Positions 35,649 to 43,576 of a stretch of 43,576 bases of DNA are shown in pieces (position 1 is the first letter of the stretch; the number at the start of each line of letters is the position of its first letter). The translations under genes were made by a program, and so were the position numbers. Under the pieces are notes generated by a model. The model searched no databases. It was not told where the DNA came from and worked only from the letters and a program-made list of their open reading frames with translations. Source of the DNA: Hydrogenophaga sp. (GTDB taxonomy: Bacteria > Pseudomonadota > Gammaproteobacteria > Burkholderiales > Burkholderiaceae_C); NCBI GenBank assembly GCA_016790705.1, contig JAEUOT010000016.1, forward strand, positions 1 through 43,576, written 5' to 3'.

Positions 35649-36356
35649 TCAGCACCCCATCTCATCAAACCCCGCCGCCATCGCCTCCCGCTGCTCCACA
35701 TCAGCCGCCGCCTCGGCCAGCGGGTCTTCGCCGAGCGCCCACGCCGCCTGCGCGTCGGGCCGGTCCAGCGCCAGCACCAGCGCGTGGTGCAGTTCGTAGG
35801 CGCCCCAGGCTTTGCCGTCGTCGAGCAGCGCGGCTTGCAGGGCCGCCTGCAGCAGCAGTCGCACCATGCGGTGCGGGCCGGAATAGGGGACTTCGTCGAC
35901 CCGCCCGGCCGCCGCATCGGCGCAGGCGCCGCGGTCGTGTGAGGCATGTCCGCGGCACGACAGGGGCCGCGCGCGGTGGATGAGGCACACGCCCTGGACG
36001 ACGAAGGCGCAGCGGCGGCGCGCGGCGACGCGGGCGGTTTCGTCCAGGCCTCGGGTGATGGCGTCGGCTTCGCGCACGGCGCCGATCAGGTCGATGCCGT
36101 GGCGCTGCAGGGCGGGCGCGGTGGCGCGCAGGTAGTCGGCCAGCACGAACACTTCGGGAGCGAGCGCGGTCACGCGCAGGGCGCAGCAACTGGCGCAGCC
36201 TTTGGCGCAGTCGACCGGGGGCTGGCCTTCGCACTGGATCGCGACATTGCCGTCGAAGCTGTCCCAGGCCTGCAGCAGCGTCGCTTCGGTGCCCTGGGTG
36301 GCCAGGGTGTGGCCGAAGGCGGCGCGTTGTTCGCGGAAGAAGGCTTCGGCGCCCAT
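35649..36356 (-). CDS. YkgJ-family cysteine-cluster protein
   Basis: A 235-aa protein with the YkgJ pattern: CAKGCASCCALRVTALAPEV near residue 60, RRCAFVVQGVCLIHRARPLS, CRGHASHDRGACAD. The cysteines bind a metal or Fe-S cluster; the family's role is unknown. It is the last gene of the dra-linked operon, one base from the FmdB gene. The protein ends GFDEMGC. Confidence 0.82.
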   Translation of the reverse strand: MGAEAFFREQRAAFGHTLATQGTEATLLQAWDSFDGNVAIQCEGQPPVDCAKGCASCCALRVTALAPEVFVLADYLRATAPALQRHGIDLIGAVREADAITRGLDETARVAARRRCAFVVQGVCLIHRARPLSCRGHASHDRGACADAAAGRVDEVPYSGPHRMVRLLLQAALQAALLDDGKAWGAYELHHALVLALDRPDAQAAWALGEDPLAEAAADVEQREAMAAGFDEMGC

Positions 36357-36357
36357 G

Positions 36358-36606
36358 TCAGACCCGCTTGCCCTTGAGCAGCCGCGCGCGCTCGGACGGG
36401 CTGTAGTGGTTGAAGTGGCCGGCGGCGTCGGCGGCGCGCCGGTTGGACATGCGGATGGCTTCGATCTTGCCGGCCGGGGCGATGCGCGAGACACATTTTT
36501 CCAGCTCGGTGCTGGCGCAGTGCGGACAGGTGGGCACGGTGCTGGCGCGCACCAGCAGCTCGAAGTCGGCGTTGCAGGCTTTGCAGTGGTAGTCAAACAG
36601 CGGCAT
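36358..36606 (-). CDS. FmdB-type zinc-ribbon protein
   Basis: An 82-aa protein starting MPLFDYHCKACNADFELLV, with a second knuckle CPHCASTELEKCVS; the four cysteines can bind zinc. The C-terminus is basic. Such proteins are small presumed regulators or RNA/protein binders. It overlaps the NifO-like gene by 14 bases. Confidence 0.85.
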   Translation of the reverse strand: MPLFDYHCKACNADFELLVRASTVPTCPHCASTELEKCVSRIAPAGKIEAIRMSNRRAADAAGHFNHYSPSERARLLKGKRV

Positions 36607-37036
36607 GGTGGTCTCCGGTGCGGCAGGCGTGGGTCGGGGAGGTGCAGCCTTCGAGCGAGTCCGGGCGCTGGGCCGAGGGTTCGAGGCCGACCCAGGCGCT
36701 GACGGCGGCGGTGTCGAAGCCGACATGGCGGCTGCCGTCGGCGGCGTTGAGCATGAGCGGGCGGCGGATCAGCAGCGGCTCGGCGATCAGCAGGCCCAGG
36801 GCGGCGTCGGCGTCGAGCGCCTCGGGCACGACGTCGCCGCTCTTGATGCGCGGAGCGGCGCGGTTGAACCAGTCGGCGACCGGCAGCGGCGCGAAGAATT
36901 CCAGCAGGGCCTCGCGGGTCCATTGCGCGGTCAGCAGGTTGCGCCGCTCCAGGGTGTGGCCGGCGGCCTCCAGCGCGGCGCGCTGGCGGGCGTTGCCGCC
37001 GCAGCCGGGTTTTTCGAAGAAGACGAGGTGGGTCAT
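36593..37036 (-). CDS. nifO: NifO-like nitrogenase-associated protein (ArsC/Spx fold)
   Basis: A 147-aa thioredoxin-fold protein of the nitrogenase-associated (arsenate-reductase-like) family. It starts MTHLVFFEKPGCGGNARQ, with one cysteine where ArsC has its active site, then LERRNLLTAQWTREALLEFF and EPLLIRRPLMLN. NifO in Azotobacter influences molybdenum use for nitrogenase. It overlaps the ankyrin gene by ATGA. Confidence 0.85.
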   Translation of the reverse strand: MTHLVFFEKPGCGGNARQRAALEAAGHTLERRNLLTAQWTREALLEFFAPLPVADWFNRAAPRIKSGDVVPEALDADAALGLLIAEPLLIRRPLMLNAADGSRHVGFDTAAVSAWVGLEPSAQRPDSLEGCTSPTHACRTGDHHAAV

Positions 37037-37560
37037 GGCGTGGTCTCCGTCGGGTGGGTGGGGGAGCGGGTGGCCTTGCGCAGCAGTTGCAGGCATTCGA
37101 GGCTGGCGGCCATGTCGAGCGCGCTGAAGTCGTCCTGCGTGACGAGCCGCGGGTTGGCGCCCAGGGCCAGCAGGGTGGCGACCACGCCGGCCTTGCCGCT
37201 GGAGGCGGCGTACATGAGCGCGGTGGCGCCGGTGAGGTTGGCGTGGTCGATGGGCACGCCGTGGGACACCAGGGTGCGGATGGCCTCCGGCTCGCCGTGC
37301 ACACAGGCCAGCCAGAGCGCGTTGTTGCCGTCGCCGTTAATGGCGTCCAGCGGCACCTTGAGCGCGAGCAGCTCGTCGAGCCGCTCGCGCTCGCCGCGCC
37401 AGGCGGCGTGCATGAGCGGGGTGTTGCCGTGTGCGCCGGGCGCGTCGGGTCGGGCGGGGTCGAAGCCTTCGGCCCGCAGCCAGTCGGTCAGGACGGTCGG
37501 CTCGCCCATGCCGGCGCGTGCCTGCTCGGGGGGCGGTCGGGTCGAGGGCGGGGTGGTCAT
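37033..37560 (-). CDS. Ankyrin-repeat protein
   Basis: A 175-aa protein with about four ankyrin repeats: GNTPLMHAAWRGERERLDEL, GNNALWLACVHGEPEAIRTL, GATALMYAASSGKAGVVATL, DFSALDMAASLECLQLL. Ankyrin repeats bind other proteins. It is coupled by overlaps to the nitroreductase-like gene and to nifO, so it probably acts in nitrogenase control or repair; the partner is unknown. Confidence 0.88.
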   Translation of the reverse strand: MTTPPSTRPPPEQARAGMGEPTVLTDWLRAEGFDPARPDAPGAHGNTPLMHAAWRGERERLDELLALKVPLDAINGDGNNALWLACVHGEPEAIRTLVSHGVPIDHANLTGATALMYAASSGKAGVVATLLALGANPRLVTQDDFSALDMAASLECLQLLRKATRSPTHPTETTP

Positions 37561-39200
37561 GGGTGGCTCCGGGCCGGTTGGATGGGGTGGGCCAGATGGG
37601 CATACGGCGCTTCGGTGCCGATGCGGCCGTCGCTCAGCGGGGCGCCGACGGTGAAGTGGTAGACGGTCTGCAGCGCGGCGCTGGCGGCGGGCGCGGGCAG
37701 GCCCAGGAGCTGGTGCAGGGCGTCGTCGAAGAAGCAGCCGATGCCGGTGCCGCGCAGGCCGGCGGCCTCGGCTTCGAGGTAGAGCGCCTGGCCGATCAGG
37801 CCAGCTTCCTGCAGCCGGTCGCGGTAGTTGGCGGGGTCGCCGAGCGGCTGGAATTCGGCCAGCAGGGCGAAGGCGACGACGGCGTCCGAGCCCAGGGCCT
37901 GGTGGCAGTTGAGGGTGCGCAGTGTGCCGGCCAGGGCGGGGTTGTCGGCCAGGTGCCGCAACGGCGCGTCGGCGGGCGCGCCGGGCACCGGCAAGAGGTC
38001 CAGCGCCTCGGGCAGTTGCTGGCGCAGCAGGGCGAGCCCGCTGTCGCTGCGCGGCAGCAGGTAGGCGCCGGGCGCGAGACCGTCCACGCGGTGCGCGAAC
38101 AGCAGCACATGCACGCGGGCCGGGCCGGGCGCGGCGTCGAAGGGCAGTCGGTCCGGGTGCAGGGCCCGCAGCAGCGGCCAGAGGCGCTCCAGCGTCGTGC
38201 GGGCGCGCGGGTCGAAGCGCTGGGCGCTGCGGCGCTGGCGGATCAGCGTGGCGGTGTCGGCCGAGGCAGCGGTTTGGGCGTCCGTCGCGACGGGCGATGC
38301 GGGGGCGGGCGTGGCGTGCGGCGACGAGGACAGGGCGCTGGACGTCCGCTGGGTGGCGCGGGTCACCTCGTCGATCACCGGCCAACGGTACATGGGGTGG
38401 CGATCCAGCCGGTTGGCCTGGCCTTGCCAGGTGGCGTGGGCGGTCCACGACCAGGGCGCGTCGTCCGGTGTCGCGTCGCGGTCGCCGGACAGCAGCTCGA
38501 ACAGGGCGTCGGGTTCCTCGCGCTCGGCGGCGCCGAAGTCGGCGTCGCGGTCCAGGCCGAGCAACTGCGCCAGCGCCGCGTTGTCGCAGGCCACCGGCCG
38601 CAGGCGCCAGCCCAGCAGCGCGGCGGCGTAGCGCAGCGCGCCGGTGGCGTGTCCGGCGTCGAGCTGGCAGTAGCGGAAGGCGCGTTCGCCGTACTTCCAG
38701 GCTTCGCGCCAGGCGATGCTGCTGAGCGCGACGAAAGCGCGGGCCGGTCCGGTGGCGGGGCCAGCGGTGGCGCGCTGTTCGAGCGCGTGTTCGTGCGGCG
38801 CGTAGTGGTGCAGGCCATCCGACAAACCCGACACACCCCGACAGAGCAGCCAGCCTTCGGTGGGGTGCAGGTTGCCGCTGGAGGGGTTGATGCGCACGGC
38901 CCAGCGGTCGGGGCCCTGGGTTTTCCAGGCGGCCAGGGCCAGGCTGTGTTCGAACAGCAGGCCGATGCCCTGACGGTCCAGCGCCTGCGCGGGCACCCGG
39001 CCCGGCCGGCCCAGGTCGGACCAGTCCACCGCAGGCGCCGGTGTGTCCAGCGGCAACGCAGCCAGCGGGGCGCCGATGTAGCGGCGGAAGGGATCGGGCT
39101 GGGCATCCCAGTCGAGCGTGTCGGGCCCGGCGGCGTAGCGCTCCAGCCGGTGCTTGGTCCGCTCGTGGTAGGCCTGAACGACCGCCAGCGCCTCAGCCAT
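37557..39200 (-). CDS. Double-domain nitroreductase/SagB-type flavoprotein
   Basis: A 547-aa protein made of two nitroreductase-like halves. The first has WAVRINPSSGNLHPTEGWLL and YCQLDAGHATGALRYAAALLGW. The second has LIRQRRSAQRFDPRART and YLEAEAAGLRGTGIGCFFDD. They are joined by an Ala/Ser/Pro-rich linker near residue 300. SagB-type enzymes use FMN, but no YcaO or peptide partner is adjacent, and the genes around it are draG and the ankyrin gene. It overlaps draG by 8 bases. The role in nitrogen fixation is unknown. Confidence 0.85.
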   Translation of the reverse strand: MAEALAVVQAYHERTKHRLERYAAGPDTLDWDAQPDPFRRYIGAPLAALPLDTPAPAVDWSDLGRPGRVPAQALDRQGIGLLFEHSLALAAWKTQGPDRWAVRINPSSGNLHPTEGWLLCRGVSGLSDGLHHYAPHEHALEQRATAGPATGPARAFVALSSIAWREAWKYGERAFRYCQLDAGHATGALRYAAALLGWRLRPVACDNAALAQLLGLDRDADFGAAEREEPDALFELLSGDRDATPDDAPWSWTAHATWQGQANRLDRHPMYRWPVIDEVTRATQRTSSALSSSPHATPAPASPVATDAQTAASADTATLIRQRRSAQRFDPRARTTLERLWPLLRALHPDRLPFDAAPGPARVHVLLFAHRVDGLAPGAYLLPRSDSGLALLRQQLPEALDLLPVPGAPADAPLRHLADNPALAGTLRTLNCHQALGSDAVVAFALLAEFQPLGDPANYRDRLQEAGLIGQALYLEAEAAGLRGTGIGCFFDDALHQLLGLPAPAASAALQTVYHFTVGAPLSDGRIGTEAPYAHLAHPIQPARSHP

Positions 39201-40149
39201 GGGGCACCCCGGTCAACTGGTCGGCCAGGGCGAGCAGGCCACTGGTCTGGTCGGTGATGGCGCGCAGGGTGGCCGGTTGCAGGCGGCTGACCCAGCGCCA
39301 GGGCAGGCGGCTGGCGCCGCAGCGCGCGCCGGCCAGCATGCCGACCAGGGCGCCGGTGGTGTCGGCGTCGTCGCCCTGGTTGACGGTCGCGACGACGGCG
39401 TCCTCGAAGTCGTCGTGCGCAGAGACGAAGTGCAGCACGGTCTGCACCGTGTCGACGACGTAGGCGGTGGCGCGGCCGCGGTAGGGCGTGTGGCGGAAGG
39501 CGGGTTCGTCGGCGACCCAGCGCTCGATGCGCCGGCACAGGGCGGCGTGGTCGTGGCCGGCGATCAGGCCCCGCAGCAGCTCGCCCAGGCCCAGCGTCGC
39601 GGCATCGGACAGCGGGTGGTGGTGGGTCAGGCGGGCCTGCGCGAGGGAGAGTGTTTCAAAGGCGGCGTGGTCGCCCAGGGTGGCCAGCGCGACCGGCAGG
39701 TTGCGCATCGCGGCGCCGTTGCCGCCATCGCCGTCGTTGGGCGGGCCGCTGAGGCTGCCGTTCTGCAGGAAGCGCTGGATGCCGCGGCGGCAGGTGTTGC
39801 CGCAGTCGACCGGGCCGGCGCGCCACCAGGCGACGTAGGCCTCGCCGATGCGGCGCACCAGGGCGTCGTCCTGTCCGTCGCGCAGCCGGGTGATGCCCTC
39901 GGTCCCGCCGGCCAGCAGCGCCTCGCCCAGCGCCAGGCTCATGGTGGTGTCGTCGGTGACCTGGCCGCGCGCGAGCTTGAGCCAGCCGCCGCCGACGATG
40001 TCGCGGTGGGTGCCGTACTGCAGCAGGATCTCGCGCGGTCGCATGAACTCGACCGTCGCGCCCAGCGCGTCGCCGATGGCCAGGCCGAGGTAGGCGCCCA
40101 GCGCCTTGTCGAAACGGGCATGGAAGCGGGAGGCGGCGGGTTCACTCAT
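39193..40149 (-). CDS. draG: DraG, dinitrogenase reductase-activating glycohydrolase
   Basis: A 318-aa ADP-ribosylglycohydrolase that removes ADP-ribose from NifH arginine and so restores nitrogenase. The metal-binding acids are in GQVTDDTTMSLALGEALL and NQGDDADTTGALVGMLAG; GLAIGDALGATVEF opens the fold. It overlaps draT by 8 bases. The window's NifH has the target arginine. Confidence 0.96.
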   Translation of the reverse strand: MSEPAASRFHARFDKALGAYLGLAIGDALGATVEFMRPREILLQYGTHRDIVGGGWLKLARGQVTDDTTMSLALGEALLAGGTEGITRLRDGQDDALVRRIGEAYVAWWRAGPVDCGNTCRRGIQRFLQNGSLSGPPNDGDGGNGAAMRNLPVALATLGDHAAFETLSLAQARLTHHHPLSDAATLGLGELLRGLIAGHDHAALCRRIERWVADEPAFRHTPYRGRATAYVVDTVQTVLHFVSAHDDFEDAVVATVNQGDDADTTGALVGMLAGARCGASRLPWRWVSRLQPATLRAITDQTSGLLALADQLTGVPHG

Positions 40150-40987
40150 AGCGGGCCACCACCTCGTAGTCGCCGCCCAGGGCCAGCACCTCCTGCTCGC
40201 CCTGCAGCACCTGGCCGGTCAGCAGACCGGGGAACACCAGCAGCTTGCTGGCGGGCACCCGCGCCTCGAAGACCCAGTCGCCGAAGCAGCCTGCGTCTTC
40301 TTGCGACAGGCTGAACGAGACCAGGTTGTTCAGGCGCACGGTGCAGTGGCGGCCCCGCAGCGATCCGTCGACGAGCTGTTCTTCGCAATGCGTGCTGCCG
40401 CGCCACAGGCGCACATGACTGGCGCCGGCATCGGCGTGGCCGGGCAGGCCGAAGCGCTGCAGCGCCCATTGGCAGAACTCGAACAGCAGGTCGAGCTGCT
40501 GGTGGATGTTGTTGTTGTGCAGCCGGCTGAAGGTCTTTTCTTCGAGGTAGGTGACCCAGCCCGGCGAGGGAAAGCGCTGCAGCGGCTGGCGGTGGTGCGT
40601 GGGCACCAGGCCGAAGCGGCTCTCGACCCAGCCCTTGAGCACGGCGCCGGCCGGGCTGGCGTTGTCCATGCCCCAGGCCTGCAGCAGCTTGCGCCAGCTG
40701 CTGCGCCAGCGCCGGCGCTCGGCCGGGTCCAGCGTGACGGCCTCGTGGGCGGCCGGCGCGCGCAGTCCGAAGGCGATGTCGAGGTAGTGCACGAACACCT
40801 CCGCCGCGTCGCTCAGGCTCTGGCTGCGCCCGAGCAGGTTGAACAGGCCGGGATGCGATTCCCGGGTGCCGGCGATGGACAGGGGAACCGGGTGCGCGTT
40901 GAACGCGGTGCCAGCCAGCACCCGCGCCGGCACGCCGACGAGGTTGGTGCTGTACCAGCGGTGCGGCTGGACCGGTTCATCGTCCAT
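40142..40987 (-). CDS. draT: DraT, NAD+-dinitrogenase reductase ADP-ribosyltransferase
   Basis: A 281-aa DraT, which attaches ADP-ribose to NifH when ammonium appears or energy falls. Family segments: RWYSTNLVGVPARVLAGTAF, then RSQSLSDAAEVFVHYLDIAF, VTYLEEKTFSRLHNNNIHQQ and RLNNLVSFSLSQEDAGCFGD. It lies 17 bp after the unknown 202-aa gene and probably shares its promoter. Confidence 0.96.
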   Translation of the reverse strand: MDDEPVQPHRWYSTNLVGVPARVLAGTAFNAHPVPLSIAGTRESHPGLFNLLGRSQSLSDAAEVFVHYLDIAFGLRAPAAHEAVTLDPAERRRWRSSWRKLLQAWGMDNASPAGAVLKGWVESRFGLVPTHHRQPLQRFPSPGWVTYLEEKTFSRLHNNNIHQQLDLLFEFCQWALQRFGLPGHADAGASHVRLWRGSTHCEEQLVDGSLRGRHCTVRLNNLVSFSLSQEDAGCFGDWVFEARVPASKLLVFPGLLTGQVLQGEQEVLALGGDYEVVARYE

Positions 40988-41004
40988 CGTGGCCGGTCGG
41001 GTCG

Positions 41005-41613
41005 TCAGACCGGCCGGTTTTCGTTGACGTTGCGCACCGGGCCCATCAGCTTGAGGCCTTCGTCGTAGGTGATGGTGTCGAAGGTGACGTCGAACTTCAT
41101 CGCGGCGTCGGCCACGGCGTCGAGCTTGCCGGCGGTGTCCTTCTTCTTGAGGTCGCCCTTCTCCAGGTAGAGCAGTTCGAGCATCTCGTTGTAGACGGTG
41201 TTCTCCAGGATGGGCAGCACGTAGAACATCGCGCCCTTGTACGGCACCTGGTACTTCTTGGAGATGTCCATGTTGTCGCAGTACAGGAAGTACTTGCCAC
41301 CGGCGCTGAGCGTATCGCCCAGCACTTCGGCCACATCCTTGAGCGATTCGAAGGACAGCAACCAGCCGCAGAAGAAGGGCAGGTGGGTCTCGCCTGCGCG
41401 GGCCACCGCCATCACCTGGTCGCACTTGAGCTCGGGCGGGCGGGCCTCGTCGGCCATCTTGTCGGCAAAGCGCAGCGCCAGTTCGCCGCGGAAGCCGAAG
41501 CGGCCCTCGACGTGGGTCGGCGCCTTGAGCACCGGGTTGAGCATGCGGCCCTCTTTGTCGAGGCGGGCGAAGGCGGTGTCGGCAAGGGCGACGGGCGCGG
41601 TCAGCGTGGTCAT
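41005..41613 (-). CDS. Unknown 202-aa protein, first gene of the dra operon
   Basis: I do not recognise a named family. The protein is soluble with an even mix of charges: GRFGFRGELALRFADKMADE, AGETHLPFFCGWLLSFESLK, KYQVPYKGAMFYVLPILENT. It has few cysteines and no membrane segment. A sigma-54 promoter lies 46 bp upstream and shares a NifA site with nifH, so it should be made with nitrogenase. Its place before draT suggests a role in nitrogenase switching. Confidence 0.75.
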   Translation of the reverse strand: MTTLTAPVALADTAFARLDKEGRMLNPVLKAPTHVEGRFGFRGELALRFADKMADEARPPELKCDQVMAVARAGETHLPFFCGWLLSFESLKDVAEVLGDTLSAGGKYFLYCDNMDISKKYQVPYKGAMFYVLPILENTVYNEMLELLYLEKGDLKKKDTAGKLDAVADAAMKFDVTFDTITYDEGLKLMGPVRNVNENRPV

Positions 41614-41659
41614 GGCGGTTCCTGTGGTTGGGGAAGGGGAAGGACTCACCGTGGCTGTC

Positions 41660-41675
41660 TGCAATGAACGTACCA
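41660..41675 (-). promoter_or_regulatory. Sigma-54 promoter of the dra-linked operon
   Basis: On the minus strand TGGTAC-N5-TTGCA, with correct GG-N10-GC spacing; one mismatch to TGGCAC and a perfect -12. It is 46 bp upstream of the ATG at 41613 and about 105 bp from the NifA site at 41780. Confidence 0.75.
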
Positions 41676-41779
41676 ACCCCTACAAACCCTCGCGCGCGCG
41701 AGCAGGCGCAGCAAACCCGACACAAGCGGCCGGCGTGGCGGTCGGCAGGCGTGCCGTTTGCGACGCCGGCTCCCCACTT

Positions 41780-41795
41780 TGTCGGATTCGGAACA
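41780..41795. promoter_or_regulatory. NifA site shared by nifH and the divergent dra operon
   Basis: A perfect TGT-N10-ACA. It lies 94 bp upstream of the nifH promoter and about 105 bp upstream of the minus-strand promoter, both normal enhancer distances. It is the only such site found between the two genes. Confidence 0.8.
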
Positions 41796-41889
41796 AAGCC
41801 ATTCGGGCTGCTTTCAGGGGCCCCGAAAACACGGATTTCCCTCTGAAAAACAAGCACTTGCGTGGTGTCGGGAAGGGGCTGGCGCGGCA

Positions 41890-41905
41890 TGGCACGGAAG
41901 GTGCA
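41890..41905 (+). promoter_or_regulatory. Sigma-54 promoter of nifHD
   Basis: TGGCAC-N5-GTGCA, with exact GG-N10-GC spacing. Transcription would begin near 41917, giving a leader of about 120 bases before nifH. The 41676-41889 stretch holds no gene, only the NifA site. Confidence 0.85.
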
Positions 41906-41979
41906 AAGGAGTGGCTGCGCGGACACAAGTCCGGCCGATGCGTGATCCGATAAGAAGACCTATAGGCACGTCAGGCTGA

Positions 41980-42918
<939 letters not shown>

Positions 42919-43003
42919 TCGTCACCAGGACCGCACCCGGTGCGCCAGCGGCGCGCCGGGTGACGGAACAACAGAGCCACCCCCACATCCACCGGAGTTC
43001 CCC

Positions 43004-43576
43004 ATGACCGCCACCGTTGAAGAGCGCAAGGCCGCGAATAAGGCCCTGATCGATGAAGTGCTCAAGGCCTATCCCGAAAAGATGGCCAAGCGCCGTGCCA
43101 AGCACCTGAACACGTTCGAAGAGGGCAAGCCCGACTGCGGCGTGAAGTCCAACATCAAGTCGCTGCCGGGCGTGATGACGATCCGCGGCTGCGCCTATGC
43201 GGGCTCCAAGGGCGTGGTGTGGGGCCCCATCAAGGACATGATCCACATCTCCCACGGCCCCGTGGGATGCGGCCAGTACAGCTGGGCCGCCCGCCGCAAC
43301 TACTACATCGGCATGACCGGTGTGGACACCTTCGTGACGATGCAGTTCACCTCCGACTTCCAGGAGAAGGACATCGTCTTCGGCGGCGACAAGAAGCTCG
43401 ACAAGATCATCGACGAGATCCAGGAGCTGTTCCCCCTGAACAAGGGCATCTCGATCCAGTCGGAGTGCCCGATCGGCCTGATCGGCGACGACATCGAAGC
43501 CGTCTCGAAGAAGAAGAGCAAGGAGTACGAAGGCAAGACCATCGTGCCCGTGCGCTGCGAAGGTTTCCGCGGCGTG
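43004..43576 (+). CDS. nifD: NifD, nitrogenase MoFe protein alpha chain (5' part)
   Basis: The first 191 codons of NifD; the frame is open to the window edge. P-cluster ligands C63 (RGCAYAG), C89 (GPVGCGQYS) and C155 ([11 protein letters not shown]) are present. The cofactor-binding cysteine and histidine would lie beyond the edge. It starts 85 bp after nifH behind CCGGAG, so it belongs to the nifHD(K) operon. Confidence 0.98.
   Translation, partial: MTATVEERKAANKALIDEVLKAYPEKMAKRRAKHLNTFEEGKPDCGVKSNIKSLPGVMTIRGCAYAGSKGVVWGPIKDMIHISHGPVGCGQYSWAARRNYYIGMTGVDTFVTMQFTSDFQEKDIVFGGDKKLDKIIDEIQELFPLNKGISIQSECPIGLIGDDIEAVSKKKSKEYEGKTIVPVRCEGFRGV

Overview
This is a nitrogen-fixation and uptake-hydrogenase region from a high-GC proteobacterium. 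The mix of nifB-fdxN-nifZ-nifZ-nifS-nifT, a mod cluster with modG, modE and modD, draT-draG, and an Isp-type [NiFe] hydrogenase suggests a betaproteobacterium of the Burkholderiales (Rubrivivax/Leptothrix/Azohydromonas-like). The taxonomic call is inference from gene content only. No rRNA, tRNA or CRISPR array was seen.

Layout. (1) 1-11620, plus strand: a nifB operon behind a NifA site and a sigma-54 promoter. It holds nifB, fdxN, a HesB/IscA carrier, a TPR-like protein, the Fe-S LRV protein, two nifZ, a small nif-associated protein, nifS, nifT and a small nif protein. It continues with a DegT-like protein lacking its PLP lysine, a divergent SIR2-like protein, a [2Fe-2S] ferredoxin, an FAD amine-oxidase-like protein, a HepT-like protein and an unknown protein preceded by tandem NifA-type sites. 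(2) 11635-16823: molybdenum handling: modG (minus), modE, a NifX-like gene, modA, modD, modB, modC. (3) 17367-24025: hypC, a hydrogenase maturation protease, a HupH-like gene, the small subunit, isp1, isp2, the large subunit and an SCP-2-like protein. (4) 24159-27471: a DUF2779 nuclease-like gene and a hipBA pair behind a nested palindrome. (5) 27472-28335: remains of an integron-integrase-like tyrosine recombinase and of an IS3-family transposase.

(6) 28348-35223 is a visibly AT-richer island and the most novel part of the window. It looks like an undescribed ribosomally made, post-translationally modified peptide (RiPP) locus. A plus-strand operon encodes a 73-aa peptide with two identical 11-residue motifs, a radical SAM enzyme with an N-terminal RRE-like domain and partial SPASM cysteines, a second radical SAM protein with a B12-binding-like N-terminus, and a DUF2164 protein. 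A divergent minus-strand operon encodes a TobZ/NodU-type carbamoyltransferase, a Qnr-sized pentapeptide-repeat protein and a divergent SelO-like protein. A second small peptide, also with an internal repeat, follows under its own promoter with a palindrome between -35 and -10. No transporter or protease is present.

(7) 35649-41613, minus strand: a tightly coupled operon running from an unknown 202-aa gene through draT, draG, a double-domain nitroreductase, an ankyrin protein, a NifO-like protein, an FmdB zinc ribbon and a YkgJ cysteine-cluster protein. (8) 41660-43576: a divergent NifA/sigma-54 control region, then nifH and the first 191 codons of nifD, which runs off the end.

How it fits together: NifH/NifD (with nifK presumably beyond the edge) form nitrogenase. 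NifB, NifS, HesB, NifZ and the ferredoxins build and feed its clusters. The mod genes supply and sense molybdate. The hydrogenase recycles H2 made by nitrogenase. DraT/DraG switch NifH off and on by ADP-ribosylation. The peptide island is an unrelated insertion between the hydrogenase and dra blocks.
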